Below the pieces are notes generated by a model that did no database searches, had not been told where the DNA came from, and worked only from the letters and a program-made list of their open reading frames with translations. The position numbers and the translations under genes were made by a program. From Deltaproteobacteria bacterium (GTDB lineage Bacteria; Desulfobacterota; Syntrophia; Syntrophales; JACQWR01), in NCBI GenBank assembly GCA_026388415.1, contig JAPLJV010000015.1:1-45343 (forward strand): a stretch of 45,343 bases of DNA, given 5' to 3'. The number at the start of each line of letters is the position of its first letter. The stretch's first letter is position 1. Positions 16,004 through 25,584 of this stretch are shown piece by piece.

Positions 16004-19000
16004 GCTTTTTCCTCCTTCCGCCACCAATGGTGCAGACGGCCGGCCAGATCGTCTAACCAGGAATACATTACCGGCACCACCAAAAGCGTCAGAAAAGTCG
16101 AGGTAATGAGACCGCCGATGACGGCGCGGGCCATAGGCGCCCTGAACTCCGCCCCTTTGCCCAGACCGAGGGCCAGCGGCAGCATGCCGAAGATCATGGC
16201 CACCGTAGTCATCATGATGGGCCGCAGTCTGGTCCGGCCGGCCGTGATAATGGCCTCCCGCCGTTCAATACCGCGGGAGCGCAGTACCTGCGCAAAATCC
16301 ACGAGCAGAATGGCGTTTTTGGTAACCAGTCCCATGAGCATGATGAGTCCGATAAGCGACATGATGTTGATCGTATCCCCCGTGAGAAAAAGCATCCCCG
16401 CCATGCCCACCAGTGACAGGGGCAGCGCCAGCATGATGGAGAAGGGGCTGATGAAGGACTCAAACTGCGCCGACAGCACGAAGTAAACCAGGATTATCGC
16501 CAGCAGCAGCGCCTCCGCCATGTAGCCGAAGGATTCCATCATGTCCTCAGCCTCGCCCGAAAAGATCAGCCGGTATCCCTTGTCCATTTTTAGATCGGCG
16601 GCGGCGGCGCGTATTTTATTGACGGCCGTGCCCAGCGGCATTCCGTCCGTGTTGGCCGAAATAACCACCTCGCGGGTCAGATCCTGCCGGTTGATCTCGG
16701 CGGGCGTTGCGCTCCGCTGATAGGTAACCAGCGCCCCGAGGGGAATCAGTGAAGGCGCATCGCCGGGCTTGCGCACAACCAGATTCAGCCGCCCCGCCTG
16801 TTCCGGCTGCTGTCGCAGCGGCAGTGGGAGTCGTACCCGCAAATTCACGGCATCGCCATCTTCGTCCTCGTAGGTGGATACCGCCTGCCCTCCCACCAGC
16901 ACACCCAGGGTCCGCACAATATCGCCCGTCATCACCCCGCTCGCCGCTGCCAGTTCACGGTTCACGGCCAGGCGGAATTCCGGGATATCCTGCTCCATGC
17001 TTACTTCGAGGTCGGCGATTCCCTTGATGCCTTCGATTCTCTTCTTCAGATCGGCGGCGTAGCGCTTGAGCGTCGCGATCTCATCCCCCCGGATACTGAT
17101 CTGCAACGGTTTCTGGTTGTCCATGCGACCCACCTCCATGATGGAAGGCGTTATCCCCGGTATCTGCTGCAATTCCCGACGGATGATCCGTTGGATTTCC
17201 TTCTGACTGAGCTTCCGCTCCCCCTTTTCCGCTAATTTCACATAGATCACGGCATCGCGCACCGTCGCTGTTTCCCCGGCCCCGATGGTCGCATAGGTGT
17301 GCCTTACCTCGGGAATACTCCTGATCATGGTCAGCACTTTTTCCAATCGCCCCTGCGTCTCCGCCAGGGAGGCATCAGGCGCGCTTTTGAAGCTGACCTG
17401 GATTTCGGAGTTGTCGGCTTCCGGGAAAAAGGCGCTTTCCAGATTGGCGAGGATCGCCAGCCCGCCGGCAAAGGCCAGCGTCGCCAGAAATAGTGTCGTC
17501 TTCCGGTGATCGAGCGCCCAGGCAATCATCGCGCGGTAACCGTCGGCCATGCGGTCGAACCAGTCATTGAAGCGATCAAGCGCCCGGGCCAGCGGGTTGC
17601 GCTTACCTGTCCGGTGAATGTCGGGATCAAGCCAGCGCGAGGAAAGCATGGGGTCCAGAGTAAACGAAACGAAGAGGGAAATCATGACGGCAAAGGATAC
17701 CGTAATGCCGAACTGGAAAAAGAACCGGCCCACGATGCCCTTCATGTAGGCCACAGGAATGAAAACCGAGACAATGGTGAAGGTGGTGGCCATAACGGCA
17801 AGCCCGATCTCTGCCGTTCCGTTCCGGGCGGCGGCAAAGTGGTCTTCCCCTTTCTCCAGATGGCGGACAATATTCTCCCGCACCACAATGGCATCGTCAA
17901 TGAGGAGGCCGATGGCGAGCGACAGGGCCATGAGCGTCAGGACGTTTAGCGTCATCCCCATAAAGTTCATGACCGTAAAGGACGAGATGACCGAGATGGG
18001 GAGCGTGAGCCCCGTTATGACTGTAGAACGCCAGGAGTTGAGGAAACAGAATACGATGAGGATGGTGAGTATCCCGCCGATAATCATCGTCTCTTCCACG
18101 TCCCGGACGGAATCACGAATCATGACCGATCCGTCGCGCACCAGCTCTATTTTTACACCCGTCGGCAGTTCGGTCTTGAGCTTCTCCATCTCTGCCTTGA
18201 CGCGGTCCACAAGGCCTGCCGTATTGGCTCCAGACTGCTTCAGGATATCCAGCGAGATCGCCCGCGTCCCGTTGACCAGGGCCGTGGTGCGTTCCTCCTC
18301 AATACCGTCGGTGATCTCCGCCACCTCGCCCAGGGTCACGGGGCGGCCATTGCGCGCCCCGATCACCATGCCTTGAAACCGTCCGACGGCATCAGGCTTG
18401 CCGGCGATGCGCAGGACATATTCGCTGCCGCCGCTTTGCAAACGGCCCAGCGGGGTGTTCACGTTTTCCGACTGCAGACCCGCAATGACCTCGTCAATCC
18501 CCATACCCATCGCCTCCAGACGGATGGGATTCACGATCACGTTTACTTCCCTTTTGGCGGCCCCGACCAGTTCCACCTTGCCCACGCCGGCGATGTTTTC
18601 AAACCGTCGCTTCACTTTTTTCTCCACCAGGGTCGTCAGCTCCCGGGGAGAGAGACCATCCGCCCGGATGGCGAGCGAAACGACGGGCATGGCAGAGAAG
18701 TCCAGCTTCTGAATGACCGGATCTTCAATACCCTGGGGAAGGTCGCCGCGGATCGTGTTGATTTTGGCGCGCGCATCCTGCGCGGCTTCATTGATCTTGA
18801 CCTCCAACTTAAACAGAACCACGACGCTGGACACGCTTTCCCGCGAGGTGGACATGATGTGCTTGACGCCGGGAATCCGGTTGACCTCTTCCTCTATCCG
18901 CTTGGTAATCTCCCGCTCCACCGTTTCGGGAGAGGCGCCGGGAAATTTGGTAACAATGGAGAGGACCGGTATCTCCACGTCGGGATACATATCAATGGAC

Positions 19001-19095
19001 AGACGCCGGTAGGAGAAGATGCCCAGAGTAACCAGCACCAACATCATCACGGCAGCAAAAATGGGCCGTTTAATGGAAAGATCGGATAGAAACAT
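16000..19095 (-). CDS. RND efflux transporter, HAE1 family
   Basis: This inner-membrane proton-driven pump of 1031 residues belongs to the AcrB-like family that exports hydrophobic compounds. It starts MFLSDLSIKRPIFAAVMM, the usual first helix, and has the porter domain motif FPGASPETVE. The paired aspartates of the proton relay are seen in helix 4 (IGLLIDDAIVVREN), and the second half repeats the layout (LVDFAQVLRSRG, TTVAMIFGMLPLALG). The start at 19095 lies 1 bp after the adaptor stop and has GGGAGG upstream; an in-frame GTG-like extension to 19119 is less likely. It works with the adaptor upstream and the TolC-like channel downstream. Substrates are unknown. Confidence 0.95.
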   Translation of the reverse strand: MFLSDLSIKRPIFAAVMMLVLVTLGIFSYRRLSIDMYPDVEIPVLSIVTKFPGASPETVEREITKRIEEEVNRIPGVKHIMSTSRESVSSVVVLFKLEVKINEAAQDARAKINTIRGDLPQGIEDPVIQKLDFSAMPVVSLAIRADGLSPRELTTLVEKKVKRRFENIAGVGKVELVGAAKREVNVIVNPIRLEAMGMGIDEVIAGLQSENVNTPLGRLQSGGSEYVLRIAGKPDAVGRFQGMVIGARNGRPVTLGEVAEITDGIEEERTTALVNGTRAISLDILKQSGANTAGLVDRVKAEMEKLKTELPTGVKIELVRDGSVMIRDSVRDVEETMIIGGILTILIVFCFLNSWRSTVITGLTLPISVISSFTVMNFMGMTLNVLTLMALSLAIGLLIDDAIVVRENIVRHLEKGEDHFAAARNGTAEIGLAVMATTFTIVSVFIPVAYMKGIVGRFFFQFGITVSFAVMISLFVSFTLDPMLSSRWLDPDIHRTGKRNPLARALDRFNDWFDRMADGYRAMIAWALDHRKTTLFLATLAFAGGLAILANLESAFFPEADNSEIQVSFKSAPDASLAETQGRLEKVLTMIRSIPEVRHTYATIGAGETATVRDAVIYVKLAEKGERKLSQKEIQRIIRRELQQIPGITPSIMEVGRMDNQKPLQISIRGDEIATLKRYAADLKKRIEGIKGIADLEVSMEQDIPEFRLAVNRELAAASGVMTGDIVRTLGVLVGGQAVSTYEDEDGDAVNLRVRLPLPLRQQPEQAGRLNLVVRKPGDAPSLIPLGALVTYQRSATPAEINRQDLTREVVISANTDGMPLGTAVNKIRAAAADLKMDKGYRLIFSGEAEDMMESFGYMAEALLLAIILVYFVLSAQFESFISPFSIMLALPLSLVGMAGMLFLTGDTINIMSLIGLIMLMGLVTKNAILLVDFAQVLRSRGIERREAIITAGRTRLRPIMMTTVAMIFGMLPLALGLGKGAEFRAPMARAVIGGLITSTFLTLLVVPVMYSWLDDLAGRLHHWWRKEEKA

Positions 19096-19096
19096 G

Positions 19097-20257
19097 CTAA
19101 CGGCCTCCCTGCTTCCCAACCACCTTGACCGGATCGCCGTCTTTCACATTGAAGCCGCCACGCAGGATTATCTGGCCTGTTGAGACCAAACCGCCCGTTA
19201 TTTCTATCATATCGTCGGCAATGATGCCTGTCTGCACTTTGCGGAGGCGGGCGACGCCATTTTCCGCCACTAAGAGCTCGCCCTGCCTTCCCGCCACATC
19301 CCAGGAGATAAGAGCAGGCCGCGGGACTTGCCTAACCCCTTTCCGCTGCTCCGTAATAATCTTGCCCTGGACAAACAGGCCGCCCTTTAGCACTTCCGGC
19401 ACATTGGGAACCTCGGCAATGACCTGGACGGAGCGGTCCGCCCGACTTACGGAGGGGTTGATGAATTTAACCTGACCGCGGAAAGTCTTTCCGGGCGCCG
19501 CATCAGTGGTAAAAACCAGCGGCTGACCCACCTTAAGCATCCCGGTCTCAAAGGAAGGAACATTGACGATCAGATCCAACAGACGATTATCCACGACCTT
19601 GAACATCACCTTGGGCGAACCCATCTCGCCCACGAGATCTCCGACGCTAACGGTACGCAAGGAAACCACGCCGTCCAGCGGCGACCGGAGTATAGCCTTG
19701 GTCAGTCGCGTCTCCGTCTGCCGGAGATCCTCTTCGGCAGCGGTAATCTGCGCCCGGGCCGCACTGACCCGGGCCTGGGCGGCGGACCTGCCCGTCTCTG
19801 CATCTTCCAGATTCTGTTGCGTGATCAGGCCAGCTTCTTTAAGTTTACGGCTACGTTCGTATTCCCGCTCCGCCCTGCCTCCGGCCGCCTCAGCCTCCAG
19901 CAGACCGGCCCGGGCCGCCGCCAGGTTAGCCTGCATCTTCCTTTCGACGTTGTCCGCCTCGCGGGTGTCAAGCTTGGCCAGAGGCGTCCCTTTTTTTACC
20001 CTGACCCACTCCGTAACGTAGATTTCCGTAACGACGCCAAGATACTCGGATTTCACCTCGGCTTCAAATTTCGGCGCCAGTGTCCCGACGACATCCACTC
20101 CCCGGCTCATGTCGGCCACCGTTACGGGAACTGTCTCAACGGCAGTAGGGATCTTGCCGGCCGGCGCGTCTTTTTTCTCCCCTCCCTGGGAGGTGCAGCC
20201 GAAAAAACTTAGACCCATAACCGCAATGGTCGCTATTACTATCGCCATCTTCATCAT
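19097..20257 (-). CDS. RND membrane-fusion (adaptor) lipoprotein
   Basis: This 386-residue periplasmic adaptor has a signal peptide ending in a lipobox (LSFFGC), so it should be lipid-anchored. The usual order follows: lipoyl half-motif (LGVVTEIYVTEWVRVKKG), a long coiled coil (about 100-190), the second lipoyl half (LRSPLDGVVSLRTVSVGD), and beta-barrel and membrane-proximal domains. It links the RND pump to the TolC-like channel. The ATG at 20257 is chosen because GAGAGGGAGA lies just upstream; an ATG 27 bp earlier and one 3 bp later are alternatives. It is the first gene of the operon, with tight junctions to the pump gene. Confidence 0.93.
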   Translation of the reverse strand: MMKMAIVIATIAVMGLSFFGCTSQGGEKKDAPAGKIPTAVETVPVTVADMSRGVDVVGTLAPKFEAEVKSEYLGVVTEIYVTEWVRVKKGTPLAKLDTREADNVERKMQANLAAARAGLLEAEAAGGRAEREYERSRKLKEAGLITQQNLEDAETGRSAAQARVSAARAQITAAEEDLRQTETRLTKAILRSPLDGVVSLRTVSVGDLVGEMGSPKVMFKVVDNRLLDLIVNVPSFETGMLKVGQPLVFTTDAAPGKTFRGQVKFINPSVSRADRSVQVIAEVPNVPEVLKGGLFVQGKIITEQRKGVRQVPRPALISWDVAGRQGELLVAENGVARLRKVQTGIIADDMIEITGGLVSTGQIILRGGFNVKDGDPVKVVGKQGGR

Positions 20258-20438
20258 GCTCTTCTCCCTCTCGCCATATATCACCCATCATGCCTTGAAT
20301 TTTTAGTCTGTGTGCTTAGCCGGTAGGTATAGGGATTCACGGGAGGTGAGTCAAGGAAAAATTTCTGATAGGCCCGGAACCCGGCTGATGGAATATGACA
20401 AGGATTGGGCATATGCAGGAATCAGGATAATGCATTAA

Positions 20439-20481
20439 CGAAGTTGCTTCCTGCCGGAAAGCAACTTCTAACTTACTCAAG
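20439..20481. repeat. hairpin repeat GAAGTTGCTT…AAGCAACTTC
   Basis: A perfect 10-bp stem (20440-20449 with 20459-20468) and 9-base loop is followed by TAACTTACTCAAG. A close relative lies at 38898-38938 (GAATTTACTTTC…GAAAGCAAATTC then TAACTTACTAAAAG). The two copies share order and spacing, so this is a dispersed palindromic repeat. It lies between divergent genes, so it is not obviously a terminator. Confidence 0.6.
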
Positions 20482-20563
20482 AAAAGTAGTTGACAACCTC
20501 GTGAAAAGTTAAGATGCTCTCGCGGGACTCTGTAAAGGATAGTGCAGCGAGAAGCGGATTAAT

Positions 20564-21421
20564 ATGGTTCATAAATTTTGTGTAGCTTTGCTGGCCCTGA
20601 TTACGGCCGGCGTGATAATCATCTCCGGTCCGGAGAGCACATCCGGCCCGGCCGCCTCGCCCGTTGACAAGGCCAAGGAGGATCTCGGCAGATTTTTCTA
20701 TCCGAGTCAGGCCGCCATAAAATGGAAAGCTCACTTCATCATGCCCCAGGAAAACCTGGAGCGCCTTTTCGGCGCGGACTGGGTTTATGTCGCCCGCTTT
20801 AACCGGATTGACCGGCGTCACGTCTATCCCGGCATGACCATCAAGAAGCCTGTAAACATGGACGACATACGCAATTACAGCCCCTTGCCCTCCCTGTATG
20901 AACCGGCGGCAAAGTACGGCAAGTATGTGCTGGTGGACGTCAGGGAACAGTGGCTCGGCGCCTACGAATATGGGAAATTGCAGTTTTCCACGCCCGCGGC
21001 GACCGGCATTGATGAGCACCTGACACCAGTGGGTACTTTCAAGGTGGACGCCCGCCACCAAAAGCATTCGTCCTCCCTGTACACAACCAAGAAGGGAGAT
21101 GCCCAATACCCTATGGACTATGCCGTCCGTTTTCACATTGATAAAGAACGTGTTTCCTACTGGATTCATGCCCGGGATATGCCCGGCAAACCGGTTTCCC
21201 ACGGCTGCATCGGTATTTACGATGAACAGATGCAAAAAAGGGTTTACGGCGTGCCGACCAAGCCCGTCATCAATGATGCAGCATGGCTGTATCGCTGGGT
21301 GGCCGACGCAGATCAAAATGAAGCGGATGACGGCCGCATGACGTTAATAGCCAACGGTCCCAAAGTGGAAATCAGGGGAGAATTACCGCAATACCTGGCC
21401 GGTAATCTTCCCCCGCAGTAA
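20564..21421 (+). CDS. L,D-transpeptidase (YkuD domain), exported
   Basis: This 285-residue protein has an N-terminal membrane or signal segment (about 5-21). A linker and a YkuD catalytic domain (about 120-245) follow. The active site is complete: His202 (WIHA) and His213-Gly214-Cys215 in VSHGCIGIYD. Such enzymes form 3-3 peptidoglycan cross-links or attach proteins to peptidoglycan, acting in the periplasm. The last ~40 residues are unrecognised. The gene stands alone between the divergent efflux operon and a toxin-antitoxin pair. The ribosome site is weak (GAGAAG). Confidence 0.9.
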   Translation: MVHKFCVALLALITAGVIIISGPESTSGPAASPVDKAKEDLGRFFYPSQAAIKWKAHFIMPQENLERLFGADWVYVARFNRIDRRHVYPGMTIKKPVNMDDIRNYSPLPSLYEPAAKYGKYVLVDVREQWLGAYEYGKLQFSTPAATGIDEHLTPVGTFKVDARHQKHSSSLYTTKKGDAQYPMDYAVRFHIDKERVSYWIHARDMPGKPVSHGCIGIYDEQMQKRVYGVPTKPVINDAAWLYRWVADADQNEADDGRMTLIANGPKVEIRGELPQYLAGNLPPQ

Positions 21422-21607
21422 CACAGCACAGTACAATAACCGATAATTTAGGTGCATCCGCCTCACTCCAGGCACCGACCGACTTATTTCCCCTTGATAA
21501 CCCCCTAATTTTTCTGTATTGTCTGAGACCGGCAGGCGCGGATTTATGTGCGGTGAAATAAAAGACCGGAACAAAGCTTTAATGAAGTTAGTATGGGAGG
21601 TTGATCT

Positions 21608-21844
21608 ATGAGAGCGTATAAAACACACCTAACCGTGCAGGATCCCAAACGAGTTGTATTAACAAATCTACCCTTCAGAGCAGGGCAGCGTATCGAGGTG
21701 CTAATCTTGCGGGAGGATTCACCTGATAATGGCGTCAAGGATTTTGAGCTGCTTTTGAAAGAAACGCAGTCATTGCCTCAAAGCCAGGCAATCAGCGAGG
21801 CGGATATCGCTGCTGAAATAGCGGCATACCGAAGCGTTCGATGA
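21608..21844 (+). CDS. antitoxin of a PIN toxin pair
   Basis: This 78-residue protein has a beta-rich N-terminal half (LTVQDPKRVVLTNLPFRAGQ) reminiscent of AbrB-like or Phd-unlike small antitoxins, and an acidic helical tail (ISEADIAAEIAAYRSVR) that could wrap the toxin. The ATG follows GGGAGG. Its stop overlaps the ATG of the PIN gene by ATGA. The call rests mostly on this arrangement, as the family is only loosely recognised. Confidence 0.65.
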   Translation: MRAYKTHLTVQDPKRVVLTNLPFRAGQRIEVLILREDSPDNGVKDFELLLKETQSLPQSQAISEADIAAEIAAYRSVR

Positions 21845-22251
21845 GGGTCGTAATTGACACGAACGTTGTTGTCTCGGCAGTGTTGAGAGATCGCAATCCG
21901 GAAGCTGTGATTCTGTTTGTTATCGGGAATCCCGACTTTGAATGGGTTGCCTCCCGTGAAATTGTAGAAGAATACATCGGTGTATTGAGCCGCGAGCGGT
22001 TTGCCGTACCGAAGGAAATTTTAAACAAATGGTCAGATATTTTCAATGAAGTCATAACACTTTTAGATGTTACATCAACGGTCAATTTCCCTCGCGATCA
22101 GAAAGATGCCCGATTTGTAACCTGTGCATTGTCCGCAGGTGCCGACTATTTGATTACGGGAGATAAGGATTTTGAGGAAGCATACAAGCTGATGAGTACG
22201 ACTGTCATTTCCGTATCCTATTTCAAAAGGCTTGTCTCTGATCATTGGTGA
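21841..22251 (+). CDS. PIN-domain toxin (PIN_3-type)
   Basis: This 136-residue putative toxin ribonuclease has the PIN start MRVVIDTNVVVSAVLR with Asp6. A conserved Glu follows in SREIVEEYI, and the C-terminal acidic motifs are DQKDARFVTCALSAGADYL and ITGDKDF. It is translationally coupled to the preceding antitoxin by a 4-bp overlap. The length and motifs suit the family annotated as putative toxin component, PIN family. The target RNA is unknown. Confidence 0.85.
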   Translation: MRVVIDTNVVVSAVLRDRNPEAVILFVIGNPDFEWVASREIVEEYIGVLSRERFAVPKEILNKWSDIFNEVITLLDVTSTVNFPRDQKDARFVTCALSAGADYLITGDKDFEEAYKLMSTTVISVSYFKRLVSDHW

Positions 22252-22582
22252 AATGAGTGATTAGTTGCGCCGGAGGAAGCCCGCGACCGGGTGGCCAAGG
22301 CAGTAACCATCTGACTTGAAAATAATCGGAGTCGTCGCTATAGTATAAATAATATCATGATGATAAGTAACTTTAACGCGTTATAGTGACCTCCGATGAG
22401 GGCTGACCCAGAGGCGTGGCGCGGCCACATGGCTGAGAGACGATGATCTGAAGTTTGGGGAAATAAATCTGTCACCTCTTTTGGGCGCTCCGGCCCGCAT
22501 AGTTATTTTGGGGATTGAATTTCATTGCCGCACTGCTGAAATGATTGTATGGAGTCAACAGAAATGATGATGGGACAATAAC
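22252..22582. other. gap without a recognised gene
   Basis: This stretch separates the toxin-antitoxin pair from the restriction-modification gene. No convincing coding frame, repeat or RNA was found. It presumably carries the promoter of the restriction-modification gene; AT-rich sequence at 22340-22365 is a candidate. Confidence 0.3.
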
Positions 22583-25432
22583 ATGACACCCGAAGAATTC
22601 ATCGCCCTCTGGAAAGACAACAAACTCACGGAACGCGGCGGGGCGCAGGCGCATTTTGACGATCTGTGCGACCTGCTCGGCGTGGACAAACCTCGCGATC
22701 CGGATAACTACTGTTTTGAACAGGGGGCCAAGAAATCCGGCGGCGGCGACGGCTGGGCCGATGTCTGGAAACGCGGCTACTTCGGCTGGGAAAACAAAAA
22801 GCCGGGCCGCGACCTTGCCACCGCCCTGCATCAGCTTACCGACTACGCCCTGCAACTGGAAAACCCGCCGCTCCTCGTCGTCTCCGACCGGGAGCGCATC
22901 ATCATTCACACCGCCTTCACCGGTTACCCGGACGAACCGCGCGAAATTCGTATCGAAGAACTCATCGATCCCGAAAAACGGCAAATTCTGCGCTGGGTCT
23001 TCACGGACCCCCAAAAACTCCGTCCGGAAAAATCCACCGCCACCATCACCGCTGAGGCCGCCGGGCACTTTGCCGGACTCGCCAGAAACATGCGCGAACG
23101 CGGGCTTGACGGCCAGCGTGTCGCTCATTTTCTGGTTCAATGCCTGTTTAGCATCTTTGCGGAAGATGAAAACCTGCTCCCCGGCAGCGTCTTTACCGAA
23201 ATCCTCAAAAGCGCCGGCAGCGACGCCGACAAGGCCGGCAAACGTATCAACAAGCTCTTCACCGCCATGCAGCAAAAAACCGGCGGTGAATACGGCGATC
23301 ACGACATCGCCTGGTTCAACGGCGGTCTCTTCAAAACTATTGATGTTCCCGTTTTGACCACAGATGATCTGGCCGCGCTGTACGCCGCCGCAGCCAACAT
23401 GGACTGGCGAGCCATTGATCCCACTATCTTCGGCACACTCTTCGAACGCGGCCTCGATCCTGCCGCCCGTGCCCCGCTCGGCGCTCACTACACCGATACC
23501 GGCACCATCGCCAAGCTCATCCGTCCGCTGATTACTGAGCCTCTGCTGGCCAAATGGCAGACCGTTAAAGCAGTTATTGCTGCCGGGCAAGGCAAAGGCC
23601 CGCGCACCAGGGAATACAAGGAAGCCCGCGCCGCCTACCAAGGCTTTCTGCTGTTTCTCCATCTCTTTCAGGTGCTCGACCCCGCCTGCGGATCGGGGAA
23701 TTTTCTCTACCTGGCCCTCAAGGCCCTGCGCGATCTGGAGAAGCAAGTCCACATCGAAGCGCGGGAACTGGGACTTGAAGCCGAACTCTTGATGCAAACC
23801 GGGCCGCACAACATTCGCGGAATCGAAATCAACGAATTTGCCGCCGAACTCGCCCGCGTCACCGTCTGGATCGGCGACATCCAGTGGTGCCGTCGCAACG
23901 GACGTGAAATCGCCCGAGATCCCATCCTGCGCCCCCTGGACGGCATCGAGCACCGCGACGCGCTGCTCAACCCCGACGATAGCGAGGCCGCCTGGCCGAA
24001 AGCCGATGTCATCGTCGGCAATCCGCCTTTTCTGGGCGACAAGATGATGCGCGGCGAACTGGGCGACGCCTACGTCGAACGGCTGCGCCGGCGTTTTGAA
24101 GGCCGTGTACCGGGCGGCGCCGATCTGGTGACCTATTGGTTCGAGAAAGCGCGGGCGCAGATCGAAGCGGGAAATGCAAGGGCGGCGGGACTGGTCGCCA
24201 CCAATTCCATTCGTCAGATACGCAACCGCGCCGTGCTGGAACGGATTCTTGCGAGCACTCGCATCTTCGAGGCGTGGTCGGACGAGGATTGGGTGAACGA
24301 AGGGGCTGCCGTGCGGGTCAGCCTGGTCTGTTTTGGGCAGGGCAGCAGCACGCGGCTCGACGGAAATTCCATGACCGCTATCCATGCCGATTTAACGGGC
24401 AGCGCCCAGGGAGAAGAAACGTCTGACCTTACCCAGGCCCTGCCGCTCCCCGCCAACAAAGGACGCTCATTCTTCGGAATTTGTCTGGCCGGTCCTTTCA
24501 AAGTAGACACCGCCACGGCCCTCAAATGGCTTAAGGAAAGCGGCAATCCGAACGGACGCCCCAACAGCGACGTCGTGCGGCCCATCTACAACGGTTCCGA
24601 CATCACCCGGCGCTGGGCGGGCAACTGGGTGGTGGACTTCGCCGGGATGGATCTGGCTGCGGCCGCCGATTACCTCACACCCTTCGCCTATGTGGAGAAT
24701 AAGGTGAAGCCGGTACGCATAACCAACAACCGTGCGGCCAGAGCGGAAAAATGGTGGCAGCATGGTGAAAAGCGGCCGGCGCTGCGCGCCGCCCTGCATG
24801 GCCTCACCCACTACATCGCCACTTCGGAAACCGCCAAGCACCGCTTCTTCGTCAAATTTCCAGTGGAGGTAGCGCCTGAACACAAGCTAATCGTCATCCC
24901 GCGCCAAGACGATGTGACGCTTGGCATACTATCCTCACGCATCCATTGCTTATGGGCGATTGAAAACGGAGGACGTTTGGGCGTTGGAAATGACCCAGTC
25001 TACAACTCAAGTCTATGCTTTGAAACCTTCTCCTTCCCGCCCGGATTCGACCTCAAGGCGAAGGCCGCTCCCGAAGGCGAACCGTTCGCCGCAATCGCCG
25101 AAGCCGCCGCCGACCTCGATGCCTGGCGGGAAAAATGGCTTAACCCGGAGGGCTGGCTGGACTGGGAGAGCACGCAGGAAGAACAAAACGCCGGTTTTCC
25201 GCCCCGACCGGTCCCCAAGCCGGAGTACACTGCGGCCTGGAAGAAGCGCACCCTGACCAACCTCTACAACGAAATGCCCGCCGGGCTGAAACTGCGCCAG
25301 GAAAAACTTGATCGGGCCGTCGCCGCTGCATACGGCTGGGAGGATTACACCCCGGACATGTCCGACCGAGAAATCCTCCGCCGTCTCCTGGCGCTGAACA
25401 GGGAGCGGGTCAAGCCAAGGGAGCGGACATAA
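22583..25432 (+). CDS. MmeI-like single-chain restriction-modification enzyme (type IIL/IIG)
   Basis: This 949-residue protein combines cutting and methylating activities. The N-terminal nuclease motif D-x9-ExK is present (Asp60, Glu70, Lys72 in GWADVWKRGYFGWENKK). A helical linker precedes the adenine-N6 methyltransferase domain, with S-adenosylmethionine motif LDPACGSGNF (365-374) and catalytic NPPF (480-483). The target recognition domain lies in the C-terminal 350 residues. In MmeI relatives one strand is methylated and DNA is cut about 20 bp away; the site here cannot be read. No separate specificity subunit is near. A long antisense open frame exists only because of GC-rich codon use. 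It is followed 152 bp later by a STAND NTPase gene, forming a defence cluster. The codons are more GC-rich than those of that neighbour, so the two probably arrived separately. Confidence 0.9.
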   Translation: MTPEEFIALWKDNKLTERGGAQAHFDDLCDLLGVDKPRDPDNYCFEQGAKKSGGGDGWADVWKRGYFGWENKKPGRDLATALHQLTDYALQLENPPLLVVSDRERIIIHTAFTGYPDEPREIRIEELIDPEKRQILRWVFTDPQKLRPEKSTATITAEAAGHFAGLARNMRERGLDGQRVAHFLVQCLFSIFAEDENLLPGSVFTEILKSAGSDADKAGKRINKLFTAMQQKTGGEYGDHDIAWFNGGLFKTIDVPVLTTDDLAALYAAAANMDWRAIDPTIFGTLFERGLDPAARAPLGAHYTDTGTIAKLIRPLITEPLLAKWQTVKAVIAAGQGKGPRTREYKEARAAYQGFLLFLHLFQVLDPACGSGNFLYLALKALRDLEKQVHIEARELGLEAELLMQTGPHNIRGIEINEFAAELARVTVWIGDIQWCRRNGREIARDPILRPLDGIEHRDALLNPDDSEAAWPKADVIVGNPPFLGDKMMRGELGDAYVERLRRRFEGRVPGGADLVTYWFEKARAQIEAGNARAAGLVATNSIRQIRNRAVLERILASTRIFEAWSDEDWVNEGAAVRVSLVCFGQGSSTRLDGNSMTAIHADLTGSAQGEETSDLTQALPLPANKGRSFFGICLAGPFKVDTATALKWLKESGNPNGRPNSDVVRPIYNGSDITRRWAGNWVVDFAGMDLAAAADYLTPFAYVENKVKPVRITNNRAARAEKWWQHGEKRPALRAALHGLTHYIATSETAKHRFFVKFPVEVAPEHKLIVIPRQDDVTLGILSSRIHCLWAIENGGRLGVGNDPVYNSSLCFETFSFPPGFDLKAKAAPEGEPFAAIAEAAADLDAWREKWLNPEGWLDWESTQEEQNAGFPPRPVPKPEYTAAWKKRTLTNLYNEMPAGLKLRQEKLDRAVAAAYGWEDYTPDMSDREILRRLLALNRERVKPRERT

Positions 25433-25584
25433 GGAAGGAAAAACCACCGGTCATGCTGAAAGACATCGAAGATGCGTTCGAGAGATAGAAAGAGTTTCTA
25501 TATTACTACTGGCACTGTCGATCGATGACCAACGCGACTTGACCGGACACCCTTTGCAGGATGGTATGAGGGATAAATAAACCG

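Noticed and set aside
18373-19089. 238-codon plus-strand frame opposite the RND pump gene
   Set aside because: Antisense to a conserved RND sequence with all motifs; His/Gly-rich translation without a family.
22472-24385. 637-codon open frame on the minus strand
   Set aside because: It lies fully antisense to the MmeI-like gene, has low-complexity Gly/Phe/Val-rich sequence and no family; it is a product of GC-rich third positions on the other strand.
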